The notes under the pieces are model-generated. The model had not been told where the DNA came from, did no database searches, and was given only the letters and a program-made list of their open reading frames with translations. A DNA stretch of 64,000 nt from Blasia pusilla (Eukaryota > Marchantiophyta > Marchantiopsida > Blasiales), in the NCBI GenBank assembly GCA_050084515.1, contig CM114271.1:37820001-37884000 (forward strand). The letters are read 5' to 3'. Shown one piece after another: positions 11,113 to 23,520 of the stretch. Numbering within the stretch: the stretch's first letter is position 1; each line of letters starts with the position of its first letter. Position numbers and translations under genes: made by a program.

Positions 11113-11775
11113 ATGGGTTCCTTCGAGTCTGCTGTGGAGTTGGCCGTGCCTGTGAGCGCCCTGTGGGCGGCTTTGAAGGAGCAAAACACGCTGTTCCCAA
11201 GCTCTTACCAGAGGTCATTAGCAGCGTTGAGGAAATCGAGGGTGTGGAAGGACACGTCGGCTCCGTCCGACTCATCAAGTTTGGTAAGATCACTAAAGAA
11301 CATGTCAGGCTCAAGAAGTTTATGCACACAGTGTTGATGAGTAAATCACGGTCCGTTTTATTGGTCCCATTTAGCAGTTCGATGTTGCAACTAATGGCGA
11401 TGAATGCCTAGTATCAATAGGCATGGCCACCTGAAATTGAATGATCGGTTCTCACACCAACGCCGTCCACACTTTCCAGTGGCTCCTGCGGGCGCGTTCG
11501 TCAAGGAGAAGCTCATCGGCCTGGACCTCGAAGGTGATTCTAAAATCACCACTCAAGAGATCGAGGGAGGACATCTCAGCGAGGGCGTAGGCTTCACCAA
11601 GTGGGTTACCATCATGACCATCAGCGCCGTCGGCGATGACAAGTGCAAGGTGCACGTCACCACCGAGTACGAGGGCGGCTCAGAAAACGCCATTCCTGGC
11701 GTCGTCGAACAAGCGCAGGGAGCAGTCACACATTTGTTCAAAGCAATCGAAGATTATATCAAGAACAAGGCGTAG
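11113..11775 (+). pseudogene. Bet v 1/PR-10-like gene with a one-base frameshift (unit 2, plus gene)
   Basis: Exons 11113-11283 (171 nt) and 11480-11775 (296 nt), with the same splice sites and 196-bp intron as the unit 1 plus gene. Exon 1 has one C fewer in the run after CTGTT (TTCCCAAG against TTCCCCAAG elsewhere), which shifts the frame after LKEQNTLFP (about residue 29) and destroys the glycine-rich loop. The rest of the gene, including exon 2, would encode a normal protein. Either it is a very young pseudogene or the missing base in a homopolymer is a sequencing or assembly error. Promoter and TATA box are intact. Confidence 0.85.
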
Positions 11776-13560
11776 ATGAATTCAGCGCTGTGCGGGTATT
11801 GAACCCAGGGAATCAGAATGTACTCCCGTTGCATGTTTCCTGCCGATCGAGCTAGAGCCCTTCAATTGTTTTTCGAAATTTCGTCATCAATTAGCATTGT
11901 AGGTAATTGTAAGTCAGAAACAGAATAACACCCTTGAACTCGACGCTTCCGTGTGTGTCCTAGTGCTAGCCGGCCCTGGTTCAACCAGGTTTAGTCGAGT
12001 TAGATCTAAAATCCTGGGGGTGCCATTCGGTGATGAGTTCCTGGCACAGAGTTTTTATTCCCAATTAGCTTCGGTAAGAGCTCTGATTTCTCTCAAGCCT
12101 GATGGCGTCACGGCACCGCAGGATGCACGATTTTGGAAAGTGTAGGAGTTCTGATCCCTTCTATGAATGAAAATTTGGAAGACTTTACGGGACGCTCAGT
12201 CTATTGTGTACGCACAGCGGATAGCTATTAGCAAGAGTCTCTTGAAACGCACACATGTAAGAAACTTGCTGAACTCTCGCAACCTGGAAAATGTCATTAA
12301 TGAACGAACAGATCCAATTTGAAGGCAAGCAGAACTATCAATCAATCATTGAACAGTTCGGCGTTGAAAGCATCTCCGCTTTCAGCGGCGAGCTGAATAT
12401 TGCAAATGATATAGATGCAGAAGGTAGTTAGAATACGCGAAGAAGTTTTTGAAATGTCCTGCGAAGCTGTATCACTTTTTATAGTCACAAGTGTAAATGA
12501 AATTAATTATGAAGAAATGTGGACTGCTAAGTGGAACCATCAGAGTTTAGGACTAGAAGCTCGCTAGATTAAGGCTGAGAGTATTTTTCTATCTCAAAGA
12601 CGGTCTACTTATTGAAGTAAAATTGGGAGCTCAAGAGACTGATCTAATGTGCGAAGGATGATGCATCTAACCATGAAAGAAGAAACTGAAATGATCCTCA
12701 AATAATTATGCGGGGAAAAGCCGATAAAGTACTGTAAAGAAGCTACACTGGACCAGTGATTGGTTCAATCTCAGAGGAGGTGCAAGCTTTTTGCGTTAAC
12801 TTGGTCATCTGTGGATCTTCTTGAAAGTTCCTACAGAGTGGACGTACGTCTGGACACGTTGAAGTCTCCAAGGGTCCCACGTGATCGCCAGGACTTCCAA
12901 GTCATGGTTATGGCAAGTCTACCAAGGTCTTGTTCGCGGCTTCAGACGAACTCAAGTCCGGAACTACAGGACATAGGTTGCTTTCGCTTACTCCCGATCG
13001 AGAGGCTTTACAAATCTACATCTGTGGGCACCATTCGGTCGGCCATTCCACGAGAGCTTCTGGTCTCGTGTACCGAAATCATCATTATCTATTACAATAC
13101 TCTATATTATTATTACTTTAGTATACATCTTACGGAGAGTGTTTTCTTGATTCTTAGAAAATGTTTCACAACCAAAGTGAAACAAGAAGATTTTGTGTGT
13201 CCTTTCCCTTCACGGATTATACCCTTTTTCCTTTTCGGAAAAAGGGTATAATCCGTGAATTTGGTTTCGTTTCTTCATAAGCACAAATCGGGTTCACAAA
13301 AGGAAGACTGACCGGACATTAAGACACATCTCTCTAAAGTCCTGTCTCTAGACCGTAAGGCCGAAACATGGTTCGGGAGTTTCTTTCGCGGTAATGGAGC
13401 CGGCATTGTTGGGAAATCTTTTTTATTTTCGGTAATTTTCCAATTTTTAAATTTTCTACACAGTTGTTCGGCTGATATTCGGAGAACGGACGAACGGGAA
13501 AAAAATTCCTTTTTGGACTTCATTCTCTACTAGTTGTAAGACAATTAATTGAGTTCAAGT
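11776..13560. other. 3' flank and tail of unit 2
   Basis: Near-identical to 37024-38690 in unit 3. Against units 1 and 4 it lacks about 340 bp after GAAAATGTCATTAATGA (about 12295). The ORF-like stretch 12760-13251 is matched in unit 3 only in broken form, so I do not call a gene. Confidence 0.6.
13209..13259. repeat. Perfect hairpin: 23-bp arms, 5-base loop
   Basis: The left arm ends CACGGATTATACCCTTTTTC C (13209-13231), the loop is TTTTC, and the right arm (13237-13259) is its exact reverse complement. The same position in the unit 3 tail (about 38340-38400) lacks the hairpin, and the related tail at 31275-31307 has a different one. Confidence 0.9.
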
Positions 13561-14439
13561 TTTGCTTCCCCTTTTTGGGACTAACTTATCCACGGAAGAA
13601 TTGAACTTTATAACACACATTTATTATTTTATTTATAATAAATAATTTAAAATTAATTACATATTATTAATTATATTATTATTATATCATAATTAATTAA
13701 TTAATAAGAATTTATTTGTCTAATAGCCACAATAGAATAAAATCGGATTTTCTAAAAGAACACATTCGTCCGAATTGATGTTAAATAAAAATATTTATTT
13801 AAAATATAAGGAGTATTATTTCTGTCATAGCACCCTCATATAAATTTCATAGAAGTAAAAACATTTCTTTGTGTAATATTACATAGAAATAAATTATTTC
13901 CATAAAATAAAATTTTTTTATAAATTTTTTTCTAATAATTTAAAAAAAGTATCTCTTGGTAACTGGTTTATATTAGAATGGGTGATCCTAGATGTTTAAT
14001 AAAAAAATAATGACATAATCTGGAAAATAGTAAAATATTTGTAATTTTTTCCCTTAATTCATATTTGATGGGAAGGGAAAATGAATCTTAATTGAGAAGG
14101 AATATTGTTTCAATTTTATTGGAGGATGGAATTACTTAGGGAAATATGGGAGAAGGAATAGATTTCATTTAAATTTTAATTTAGGAATGGAATTTAATTA
14201 ATTTTCTCAATATTATTTTTTAATTTTCAAGTGAGAAATATGATTATTTTTTAAAATAACCTATTTCCTATTTGATATTTCCAAAAAAAATAAGAGCTTC
14301 AATGGAAGACGGAATGATTTCATTACTTGAAATTAACCAAAAATCTAGATAATGGATATTATTTTGATGGAAAGAGAAGGTATTGTTCACACTTTAATAG
14401 AAAATTAAACTTATCTAAAACATTTTTTTAATTTTAAAT
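13561..14439. other. AT-rich tail between unit 2 and Helitron 1
   Basis: Very AT-rich, no gene. It contains loosely repeated words (GGAGAAGGAATA, AATTTTAATGGAG, GGATGGAATTAC) and is near-identical to 38.69-39.55 kb. A more diverged copy lies at 31.6-33.2 kb. Confidence 0.6.
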
Positions 14440-17117
14440 TTTAGAAGTATAGTATATTTACGGCCTCTACATGTGGGCTAATTTAAGATTTCCTCTTCCA
14501 GAATCCAGGTACGTTGTGTTTGCCTCATTTTTTTCTAAGCTCGTTACGCATGTCCAAGTGTGCATCCATATTACGTGGAGGCTTTGATACCTTCCGATGG
14601 AAACCGCTCTCACATCTCGCATTAGGTCACTAAGTTCGGATTCGCGTCCTCAATCGAGCTCGCCTCCACGTTCTACAGATCAGGAAGAACCTTTACACTA
14701 GCTCTTGGACTCTCTCAATCCCTCATGCCCTATCTACATTCTTGCCCACAGTGAGGAAGCGCAAGTGAGGTCACGCTCTACCTTGCTCTCATCGTCTCAC
14801 CTTGATTTGAGTCACGGTCCTCAAGTGACTCTGTTTGCACGCGTGTTCACACTCTACCACGGTCTGCACCTCACAATTTTGTTTCAATCGTGACCGTGTA
14901 TTGTCTGCGTTTGCAAATGTGTTAGCTCTATAACTTACCTGAACATCTGCTCTATATCTCTATCTCTCTCTCATTTCTGCACATTTTGCTTATATCTGCT
15001 CTTGGGTCTGCTCCATTTCGTACAAGTACTTCGTTGGCCCTCTACTTCACATTCCTTTATATTCGTCTTCATAGTTCAAGATTAGTTGTCTCTTTAAATC
15101 TGGAATCCGAAATCCTTCAGGGTACACATACGCTTATCTCAATGCGTCAACACGTGCCACACCTATCTTTTTTTGTCTCTGAGTCTCTGATTCATTGTCT
15201 GACAAGCTCACCGCCGCCACTTCATCTTAGTCACGATTATAGCTCAAATACACTAGTATATTTGATCTGCTTGATCAAATCACCACTTGATCTGCTGCTC
15301 TGAGTGGCATAGCCTCCTGTGTTTGTTTACTGGATGTATTACAATACTCACGAGCTTCTATTGGTTGTGACTAATTTTTGCATGTAATTCCTACTCGATT
15401 GCTCAAAGTCACCATATATGCTCTTATATTTGAAAACAGGAAACCCTCTCTCTGTTTTTTTCTCTCTCTCTCTACTCTTTCGATCATTGTATAAACTCTC
15501 ATAAAATAGAATGGCAGAAGTTGTGCGGGCCATCGTCAGATCTCTTCCTCTTTTGCGCGTAGCTAGAACCGTTTCTAGTGCCTACCCTCAAGAAACCAAG
15601 TGCAGGGGATAGCGTGACAAAATAGTTATATTTTTTAGAGTAGTAAGAGCGCAGATAGGCTCCCCCCTGCACACCTGAGATCATAAAGCTGCTCTAGAGG
15701 GCATGTGATTCTATCCTCATATTCCCAGATTGTAACCATAAGCGACACAGCAGTTTCTCAATACCATCATTTAGCAGGGATATTCTCTAATACGCATCAA
15801 TGGCTTGCTATTCCTTCTCAGCACAGCCACGTCTAGGGTGTTTTTCCCTCCTTCCTCCTTCCTCCGTCCAACCTTGCCATCATATTGATCAAAACTCTAT
15901 AGAAAGTCATGAATAAATCACTAGTTCATCTCAATTACATATGTGAGATACATTATCCATATTTTGTAGTACATATTTTCAAGTATTTAATGTGTATTTG
16001 TTACTCACCACTTCACCAGTTTGGATATTTAGTTTGAAAGCTCATTCTGTAGTACTAAGCCTGTTTGTCCCGACGGACAATCTTTTTTTCCCCTCTTTCA
16101 AGTATCCACGTACTATTGGCCTCTGCACATACCAGATTCCTACTCCGGGCATTGTGATGACGCGGTGAACCTCATTCTCTTTAGAAGCTCAGTTTCTCAC
16201 ATAAATCGAGGCAAATCTCACAATAACATTGCTCTTATTCCATCACATACCCCTTTACCTCTTCGATCAATTACTTTTTCCCCTCAAACCTTTATTGTTG
16301 ATGCTATTGGACAATAGGACATTGCATTTGGAGTTTCCTGCATATATATTCTTCTTCTTCTTCTTTCCTGAAAGTTTTTGGATTCTACCAGACACAACTA
16401 ATATGTACTTCTAAAGTTCTCACATTGCCAAAGGTGTTAAATTGCACGTCGAGTTAATCCATCTAAAAGTAATCACCTTTTGGTACACTTTAGAGGAAGT
16501 TCACGGATGTTTGAATCCATTGACTATGAATTCTTATTAATCGCACAGAGTTATTACTACAGCATTACATTCCAGTTTGCTATTCATTTTGACAATAATC
16601 AATCAACGAGTGCTTCTGATACGCATAATCATCTCTCTTCACTTGAACTCTTCTTGTCTAAATATCGACCACACATCAGGCAAGAAAGCCTACTTTGTAT
16701 CTCATATTATTTCCATCTTCTGAATTTTCAGTCCTACTGCTTGCTACAGGAATAAATCAATTCATGCATGCTTTACACTCATTTATGTTTTTCCCTCCAC
16801 GTGTATCTAAGCACATCGTGACAAGTATTCACAACTTGCCAACCGTTTGATATACATCTCATTGATATTTTGGAGTTTAGCATACTATTGCTCTTTTTGT
16901 ATCTAAATATTGTATATTCATGCTTCCTGTACACACTGCTGCCCTTGCCGTACACTAAGCTATAACTTCCTATTCAGCTTTTCTCCTAGCTAGTACACTC
17001 AACTCTATATTTTAACAACATATTAGTTAGAACAATTCCATGGATGACCAGCTTGCTCATTCAACTTGTTTTTTTTATCATACATTATAGATATTAGACA
17101 ATAGAGCTCCGAGATGT

Positions 17118-18460
17118 TTGCGGGCAAGGAATACTTCTACTTCTACCCGCCTTGTTAGAAGCAGAGACACGACTTTCTTGAAACGCAAGAAATCTCGCTT
17201 GCATATTTCTAAGCATAGGGCTCGTTATAGGCACACCTTGGAAAATCAGTTAGCCTGTAAATCTATTGCCTACTATTGGCCATTTGCTGATCAATTACTC
17301 TCCATATAGGAGTTAACGTATTTATCCATCATTTCATAGATGTTGTGTTGTGGTTATTGTGGAATTGTAAAGTATTCCTCTCCTAAGGACCCCATGTCCA
17401 CAATTTCCACATCTCAGTATCCTCCATATGCCTTATGTAATGGTTTTCTAACTGTCTATATTATACCCAAGATAGGTGAGTTTTATGCGTGTGATCCTTG
17501 TACCACTCTAGATCCCAGGACTTCACACAATATCTACATGACACCCTCTTATATCAAGCAGATTCTAGCTCTTAATCCCTTTCATCTTCAGCTACTATCA
17601 ATGGTTGACTACTGTATTAGGATTATACAAAAGTATAATGGGTTCCACAAGGGATTTTTCAATGCAACATCACTTAAATACTCGCCTCTCATAGCATGGA
17701 ACTTGGACTTTACTAGTATCCATGATCTTCAAGCCACAATCACAAGTTTGACACAGATCTTGGCCATAAATGTACAGATAAACCACCGTTACAGAGACTA
17801 TAAGTGTTCACTTGAGTTGCCCAATGCATATGCTGGCCTCGTCATTCTTCCTTCTACTACAGTAAACACTATTGTTAAATCATCTCAAAGTAAAGGCCAA
17901 GTAACACATAGCATGTCCCATGATCCATATAAGCTAGATCTTAATTTGTTACAGGATGTTACTTATTCCATACCCGTTCAAAGAAGTAATGCCTCTGATA
18001 AATTTGATGACGGCTCCATATTTTCAGAAATCAGGCCAATTATAGAGAACCTTTATTGATAGACTTATTAGGGTCTTCCAATGATAAGAGGCTAACCATA
18101 GAAATAGGGATATTTCCCTTTCCTTTTCCGTATATTTGGGGATTCTTTCCTAGTATTGGCTCTTTTTCAGATTATATGAAGTTAAGGTCAAGACAAATAT
18201 TTAGACCTTTTTCACTTTACGAGCCATATCCTATGGTTATGCACCACCTAAGACAATCCATATCCCTTTCTTCTACATCGATATCTTGTTCTTTCATTCT
18301 TAATAGAGATCTAGAAAAATGGAGAAGAGACAAGCCACACCTACTTGAGGAAGATCCATACTTTAATCTATCAAAATATTCATTGAGCCCTCAATTACCT
18401 GGTACTCCTGCTTGGCATCGCAAACACTTGAAAGATCTGAGAGCCATGGTAGCTAGATAA
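17118..18460 (+). pseudogene. Helitron protein, N-terminal region (copy 1)
   Basis: A basic Arg/Lys-rich stretch (17118-17309: RNTSTSTRLVRSRDTTFLKR..) is in frame, after stops, with a 239-aa ORF (17340-18059) and followed by a further ORF in another frame (18056-18460). Motifs resembling the Helitron N-terminal region include MLCCGYCGIVKY, a Cys cluster (FYACDPCTTLDPRT), PLIAWNLDF and, in the third ORF, EPYPMVMHHLRQ and the stretch to LKDLRAMVAR, which leads into the Rep domain. The ORFs are collinear in copy 2. The identification rests mainly on the adjoining Rep and helicase. Confidence 0.65.
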
Positions 18461-18461
18461 G

Positions 18462-18812
18462 GCATGCCCTACACCCTTACATTTGATGAAGTTTTGCCTA
18501 CAAGATGGACAGAGATTGGACATATAGAGAAAATAGTAACAAATTTCAGATAGTTCATTTATATGGAGAGATACACATGCGGAGTGTGCACAACACTTCC
18601 AAACCAGATTGCACACATTTCTCTCCGAGTACATACTCTCGAGTCCACATATCCTTGGTCATGTTATAGATTACATAATCAAATATGAGTTACAAAATAG
18701 AGGTAGCTTGCATTGTCACATAGTATTCTGGATTTCTTCAAATGATATTGATAGAGTCACTTCTGGAACATGTGATTACATTCCTAGCTCTACATGTTCA
18801 AATCCTCCATGA
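18462..18812 (+). pseudogene. Helitron HUH Rep (rolling-circle endonuclease) domain, copy 1
   Basis: Starts TFDEVLPTRWTEIGHIEKI, similar to the Helitron segment before the HUH motif. After a stop and frame change it continues with HILGHVIDYIIKYELQNRG and the HUH motif HCH (codons at 18711-18719), within RGSLHCHIVFWI. In the family the two histidines bind the metal used to nick DNA at a downstream tyrosine. Downstream frames are broken, and I could not place the catalytic tyrosines. Copy 2 has the same motif at 43818-43826. Confidence 0.75.
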
Positions 18813-19747
18813 CAAGAAACAAATACTAGTTCCATTAGTCCAAATTCAATACTTCTTGATTTATGTGACCTCTAAACAATTGCACCATTGTAAAGAAGGT
18901 GCTTATACAGTTAGGAAAAAACACAAGAAACCTTATTGTAGGCCACGTTTTCCTGTTGACACAAATCTAGCCACAGTTCCATTCATTAACCCACAAACCA
19001 TGCGTTGGGACTCATTATCAACCATCTCACCTTCATCGCAATGTTATACCATACCATCCATTAGTTTTGCTGCTTTGGGAAGCACACATGAACATACAAA
19101 GAGTCACAAATATAGATTGGTCCTTTTATCTTATCAAGTATGCATTAAAGTCAGAACCCACAAGCTCACTTGATATTGATACAGAAATTGCTAGGTGCCT
19201 TGGATTAGAAGCCTTGGATGAAGTTAGATTGAAGCTTATCTCATGAGTTGTTCTGAATCATTCGATTTCCGCAATAGAAGCAAATTTAGCATCCATGCAA
19301 ATACCTATAATATTCAGGTCCCAGTCTGTCAAATATATTGACTCAAACCCTCCCTCTCGAAGATCTTTGTTATACAAGAATGCTTCAATTCCTTGTGTCC
19401 ACCCTGTTGAGCTATACTCTAATAGACCATCCTCTTTAGAAGATTTGACTTTCACACAGTATTGGACAAGTTATGATATATATAAGAGACCTACTAAGAA
19501 AAACATTACCACACTTGTAAGAATTGATTCTCTTGGAAATAGTGTTTATTCCCCATCCAGAGTTATCAAGTCTACAAAGTTTCACCCTTTACACAAGTGG
19601 AATGAGTCCTTTTATAACCTACTTTTACAGCGTATTCCATTCAGGTCAGAGCAAGATCTTCTTCTTCGACTTCCACTCAGTGCAAACTTCTCCATGAATG
19701 TTTACATCGTGGCATTGTACAAGACATGGAGTCTATTACCTCATTAA
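18813..19747 (+). pseudogene. Helitron Rep-helicase linker region, copy 1
   Basis: Two ORF stretches in different frames (the first up to about 19173, the second 19295-19747). The second ends with HPLHKWNESFYNLLLQRIPF then RSEQDLLL, which resembles the conserved part of Helitron proteins just before the helicase (YxxLLLxxVPWRxExxLL). Several stops separate the pieces. Copy 2 is collinear (43971-44853). Confidence 0.6.
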
Positions 19748-19939
19748 TACAAGCCCATGTTGTTCAGAACTTGTGGAGTACTGTCCATACTGCAAAAATA
19801 GTGTCAAAGTGTGCAAACATCTTCCAACCAAGTCTAGACAGTGATATACATTCATTCTTCGAAGGTGTTACCTCCATATCACAACCACGTTAGGAGAACA
19901 ATACTACCCATATCCAGACAGATAGGATACTAAACACGT

Positions 19940-21389
19940 AACAACACAACTTATTCAAATATTTGCAAAACCTTTCCTCTACAATTTTCTGGCTCCAAGG
20001 ATCTCCAAGTTGAGGAAAAAAAATCTTTGTAAATTTCATGTGTAAGTATTGGAGAAACAAAGGCTACTATCTCCTCCTGGCAACTACTACAAGTATTGCA
20101 GCAGTACGTCTCCATCTTGAAGCAACTATAGTACATTATGCATTTTGCATACCACTTTGTGGAGACATTCCTAACATGCATGCTACATCCGATCCCTACA
20201 TTAGGCTGTAGAGTGCAGACATTGTTATTATAGATGAATGTTCTATGCTCACTCCTTGTTTGATGCAGATAATAGCCATGAGACTCAACCAAAGCAAGCC
20301 ATGTTACAGCAATACACCTTTTTCTAACAGATTAATTTCCTTGGAAGTGACATGGCGCAGCTACCTCCTATGTGTACTCATACAGTTGAAGTTTTGTGTA
20401 GCACTTGTCATTCACTAACGTCTCCATTTCTAAGTAATTTTAAGAAGCTCGAATTAAAGACTCCAATAATACACTCTAGCGATCTAGATTACCTTAGATT
20501 TCTGATTGATATTAGATCCTCACTACCATCAAAATCTGAAATTCACGCTTGCTTAAAATATTGTTTTGTCAATGAATCAGAAGCTGTAGACTTTATTTCA
20601 CATGATACATTAATAGTTTGTTCATACCGCATTGATGCCCAAGTATTTAACACAGTATGTCTCAAGAGGTTCTTTGATACAATATCAATTATTCCTGTTG
20701 GAATAGCTACTGATGCACCTTCAATTCCAGAGTTAGCATCTTGGTTAGAAGATGAAGATTTTCATTAATTGACATATATTGCAATTGGGTGCATTGTCAT
20801 GCTAACCTCTAATATCAACTTGGAAATCCAAGCTGCAAACGGCTCTCATGCCATCATCTCAGCAGTTCATTGTGTTGATCATGACATACATTCCATAACA
20901 ATTAGAATTACTTCCTCGGGTCACTTTGTCAGTGTCACAAGGTCAAGCTTTCCTATACTAAGATATGGGTCTGGTTGCAAGTATTTGAAGAGGACATTTC
21001 CATTAATTCTTGGATATGCCATGATAAGACATAAAAGCTAGGGGCTAATTGTAAATGGTCATTTTTTGTTCGTAATTAAGTCCGCCTTCATTGCTGGATT
21101 AGTTTATGTTATGCTTTCTAGAGTTCGCAATGAGCAACAGTTGCACATTCTTGGTCAACTATCTCGAGATAATTTTTTGACAATTGGTCAAAGAACTAGT
21201 TCCCTTGCAACTTTTCTATGCCTCTACATTGTGCAAATGTCTACTAGTGAGACTATTTCGAGGACCAGAGGTAAAAAGCCAATGATGACAACACATCAAC
21301 TACATAACTCAACAACTATACCATCTCCAATCTATGATTATCATCTAGATTCTCAACAGCTACAGCAACCTGCAGTAGCATCCTCTTAG
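19940..21389 (+). pseudogene. Helitron Pif1-like helicase domain, copy 1, with a stop in Walker A
   Basis: Motifs in order: Walker A, LQGSPS-stop-GKKIF (codons about 19993-20025, TGA at 20011-20013); ATTTSIAAVRL then HYAFCIP (Pif1-like region after motif I); Walker B IVIIDECSML (Asp-Glu at 20233-20238); MAQLPPM (20352, motif III, normally GDxxQLPPV); the C-terminal part with NGSHAIISAV, TFPLILGYAMIRHKS (20769-21041) and VYVMLSRVRNEQQL (21066-21389). In the family this helicase unwinds DNA during rolling-circle transposition. The Walker A stop is shared with copy 2, so the domain was already inactive before the duplication. Confidence 0.8.
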
Positions 21390-21946
21390 CCTCAGGTCAT
21401 TTCCTTGCAATAGTACAATTTTCTCTATAGATATTCGCAGGTTCTCGATCTAACCATTGCATAGGTTCCTAGAAGTTACATGGACTTTGCCAGTATGATA
21501 CTAAATGACATTCAAAGCATTCCTGAGCCGTTTACTCCACGAATTGTTTAGCCAATTGAGAACCAAATGAGGTTCTATGACAACCTTAGCCTTGTTTCAT
21601 TTTTGGTACCTCTACAATTCTTTAAGTAAAAAAATAAATTGAAATAAAGAAAGCCTTCAAAGAACAGAAAAAGTACCAAGTTAAGCTAAAATCCAACATG
21701 TTGTCCTTACACTATGATAGAGGGGGATTCGACCCCTAATTGAGTAAGAAGCTCAATCAGCCAATCTGTCATCCCCCTAGCATACTCCCTCCCACTAATT
21801 TACTCCCAATTCAACAGTGTCAAGTACACTCGAAGCAAAATCCACAAAAATATTGAATCCAACATGTTTCAAACATTAAAAAACTCACCAAGATCAACTC
21901 ACACTCTAAATGTATGTAATGAAAGCATATAAGTCGAATGAATCAA

Positions 21947-21947
<1 letters not shown>

Positions 21948-21991
<44 letters not shown>
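21948..21991. repeat. (TA)22 microsatellite
   Basis: A pure TA run in the non-coding 3' part of Helitron 1. Copy 2 has an interrupted version at 47058-47118. Confidence 0.95.
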
Positions 21992-21992
<1 letters not shown>

Positions 21993-22920
21993 TATCTTTA
22001 ATCCTGATTTCATTATCAAGGTCACATTAGAAATCACCATTTCAAAATCAATCGATTGCACATTTATTACATCATAAGTATACAAGGTTTTGTTATTAGA
22101 TAAGCATGACCGGAAGACTTGTACCAATTATACATAACACGAAAAATGCTTCCCTTCTGTCCAGGAGAAGATACACGCATATCCAAGAAGTCCAAGGATC
22201 TACGACGTCTTGACCAATATGAACCATTCTTTTAAATCATAAACACAATATACCCCAACAAAGATATGCTCCTTTTTGCAACACTTGCCTCAACTGCAAG
22301 TTGTGTCTCTTTTGCCTTCTTTTTCTTTGACTTTGTTGATCTTGTGGAAGGACCAACGTTGTATTTCTTAAAACTCAGTTGTTATTACATTAGTTTATAC
22401 TTTCATTAAACCTCAAATATTTTTCCCCTTTTCCTCTACAAGTTTAATATCATAATTTTATGAAACTATGAAATATCTTTTGCTTATGTCTCTTGTATCT
22501 TATCTTCCAATCACTTTTTTATGAGTTGCAACTTTGTTCAACACCGGCTCCACTTAATCTCCCAATTTGGATATACATATAATCATCCACTCGAGATGAC
22601 CATATTCTATTTCTAACTATTTATCAAAACTCCAACATATTGCTACATTTCTACTAAATTTACATAGTTTCAATATTCATAACAACAATTCTATTTAAAG
22701 ACATCACATCTAATATATAACTTTCCAATTACAAGCTAACAAGAATTTATATTCCAAACAAATTCAATGGCTCTAAACATGAAATCAAGACTTCACACAA
22801 GCTCGGTCTTCCATCATTTGAGAAGTTTTATTTTTACGTCCTTATTCCCATTCTTACCAAACTCCCCCATATATTTCATTTATTCCCTTTCATGAGCCCC
22901 TTTATAAATATTTTTACATT

Positions 22921-23520
22921 ATTTAAAACTCAATTTTGTAAAAGAGCACATTTTTTAGCATATGCGTTGTGGACCGAATAATAAGGACCATAGTGCTTTT
23001 CTATCGCAAAAGACATGTCACTCCAAGAGCTGCAAACTCTACGATTGAAGTAGAGTTTGGAGCTCGAGACTCTTATATACTCTCCGAAGGACAGTTCACC
23101 CAACGCAGTCATCCATCTAGAGTTTTGATCGCTGATCACCTTCGAGAAAAACTTGTCCTTACGATCCATGATGGTGCAGGCGCATGCTTCCCAAATAAAA
23201 AAAAAGCACTAGACTAAAAATTGTGTGGGCATCTGATGGCCAAATAAATCATCTCAACGATACACCCGATTGCACTCGGTTAAATGAGCTAGCTTTGGTT
23301 ACCACAGACTCAATCTCACGGACTCTCATTCTTTATCTGTAACCTGACTCCATTCCATAATTCATGTTGATAAATTTAAATTACGACTTATCATGAAAAT
23401 ATGAACGGAGTTGGTGTGAGGGACCATTATGAATTTCAGGTGGCCATGGCTACTTGTACTAAGTCGATCACGGATACATCCCACATTTGAATATTATGTC
23501 CAAATTTCCTAAAGGTTAAG
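22921..23520. other. Unit head following Helitron 1
   Basis: Near-identical to 48.1-48.68 kb and related to 8.09-8.55 and 33.25-33.8 kb. No gene. Confidence 0.6.

Larger units (their letters stand above)
14440..22920 (+). mobile_element. Helitron-type rolling-circle element, copy 1 (decayed)
   Basis: This block of about 8.5 kb carries, in order, a basic arm, a Helitron N-terminal region, an HUH Rep domain and a Pif1-like helicase, all broken by stops and frameshifts. Ends are set by comparison with the Helitron-free tail at about 33.2 kb, where the left flank (TTATCTAAAA..) runs almost directly into the right flank (ACTCA.TT..GTAAA). The likely 3' terminus, seen in copy 2 at 48059, is deleted here: about 45-50 bp are missing at about 22905. 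The first 2.6 kb (14.5-17.1) has no domain I recognise. Positions 21.4-22.9 are non-coding. Confidence 0.75.

Noticed and set aside
12760-13251. 163-aa ORF in the unit 2 tail
   Set aside because: The equivalent in unit 3 is broken and shorter, and it spans the hairpin; no domain resemblance.
21715-21785. tRNA-like sequence on the minus strand (GGGGTCGAATCCCC)
   Set aside because: Too short between acceptor-like ends and without a proper anticodon arm or T-loop length; it is also duplicated with the Helitron at 46.8 kb.
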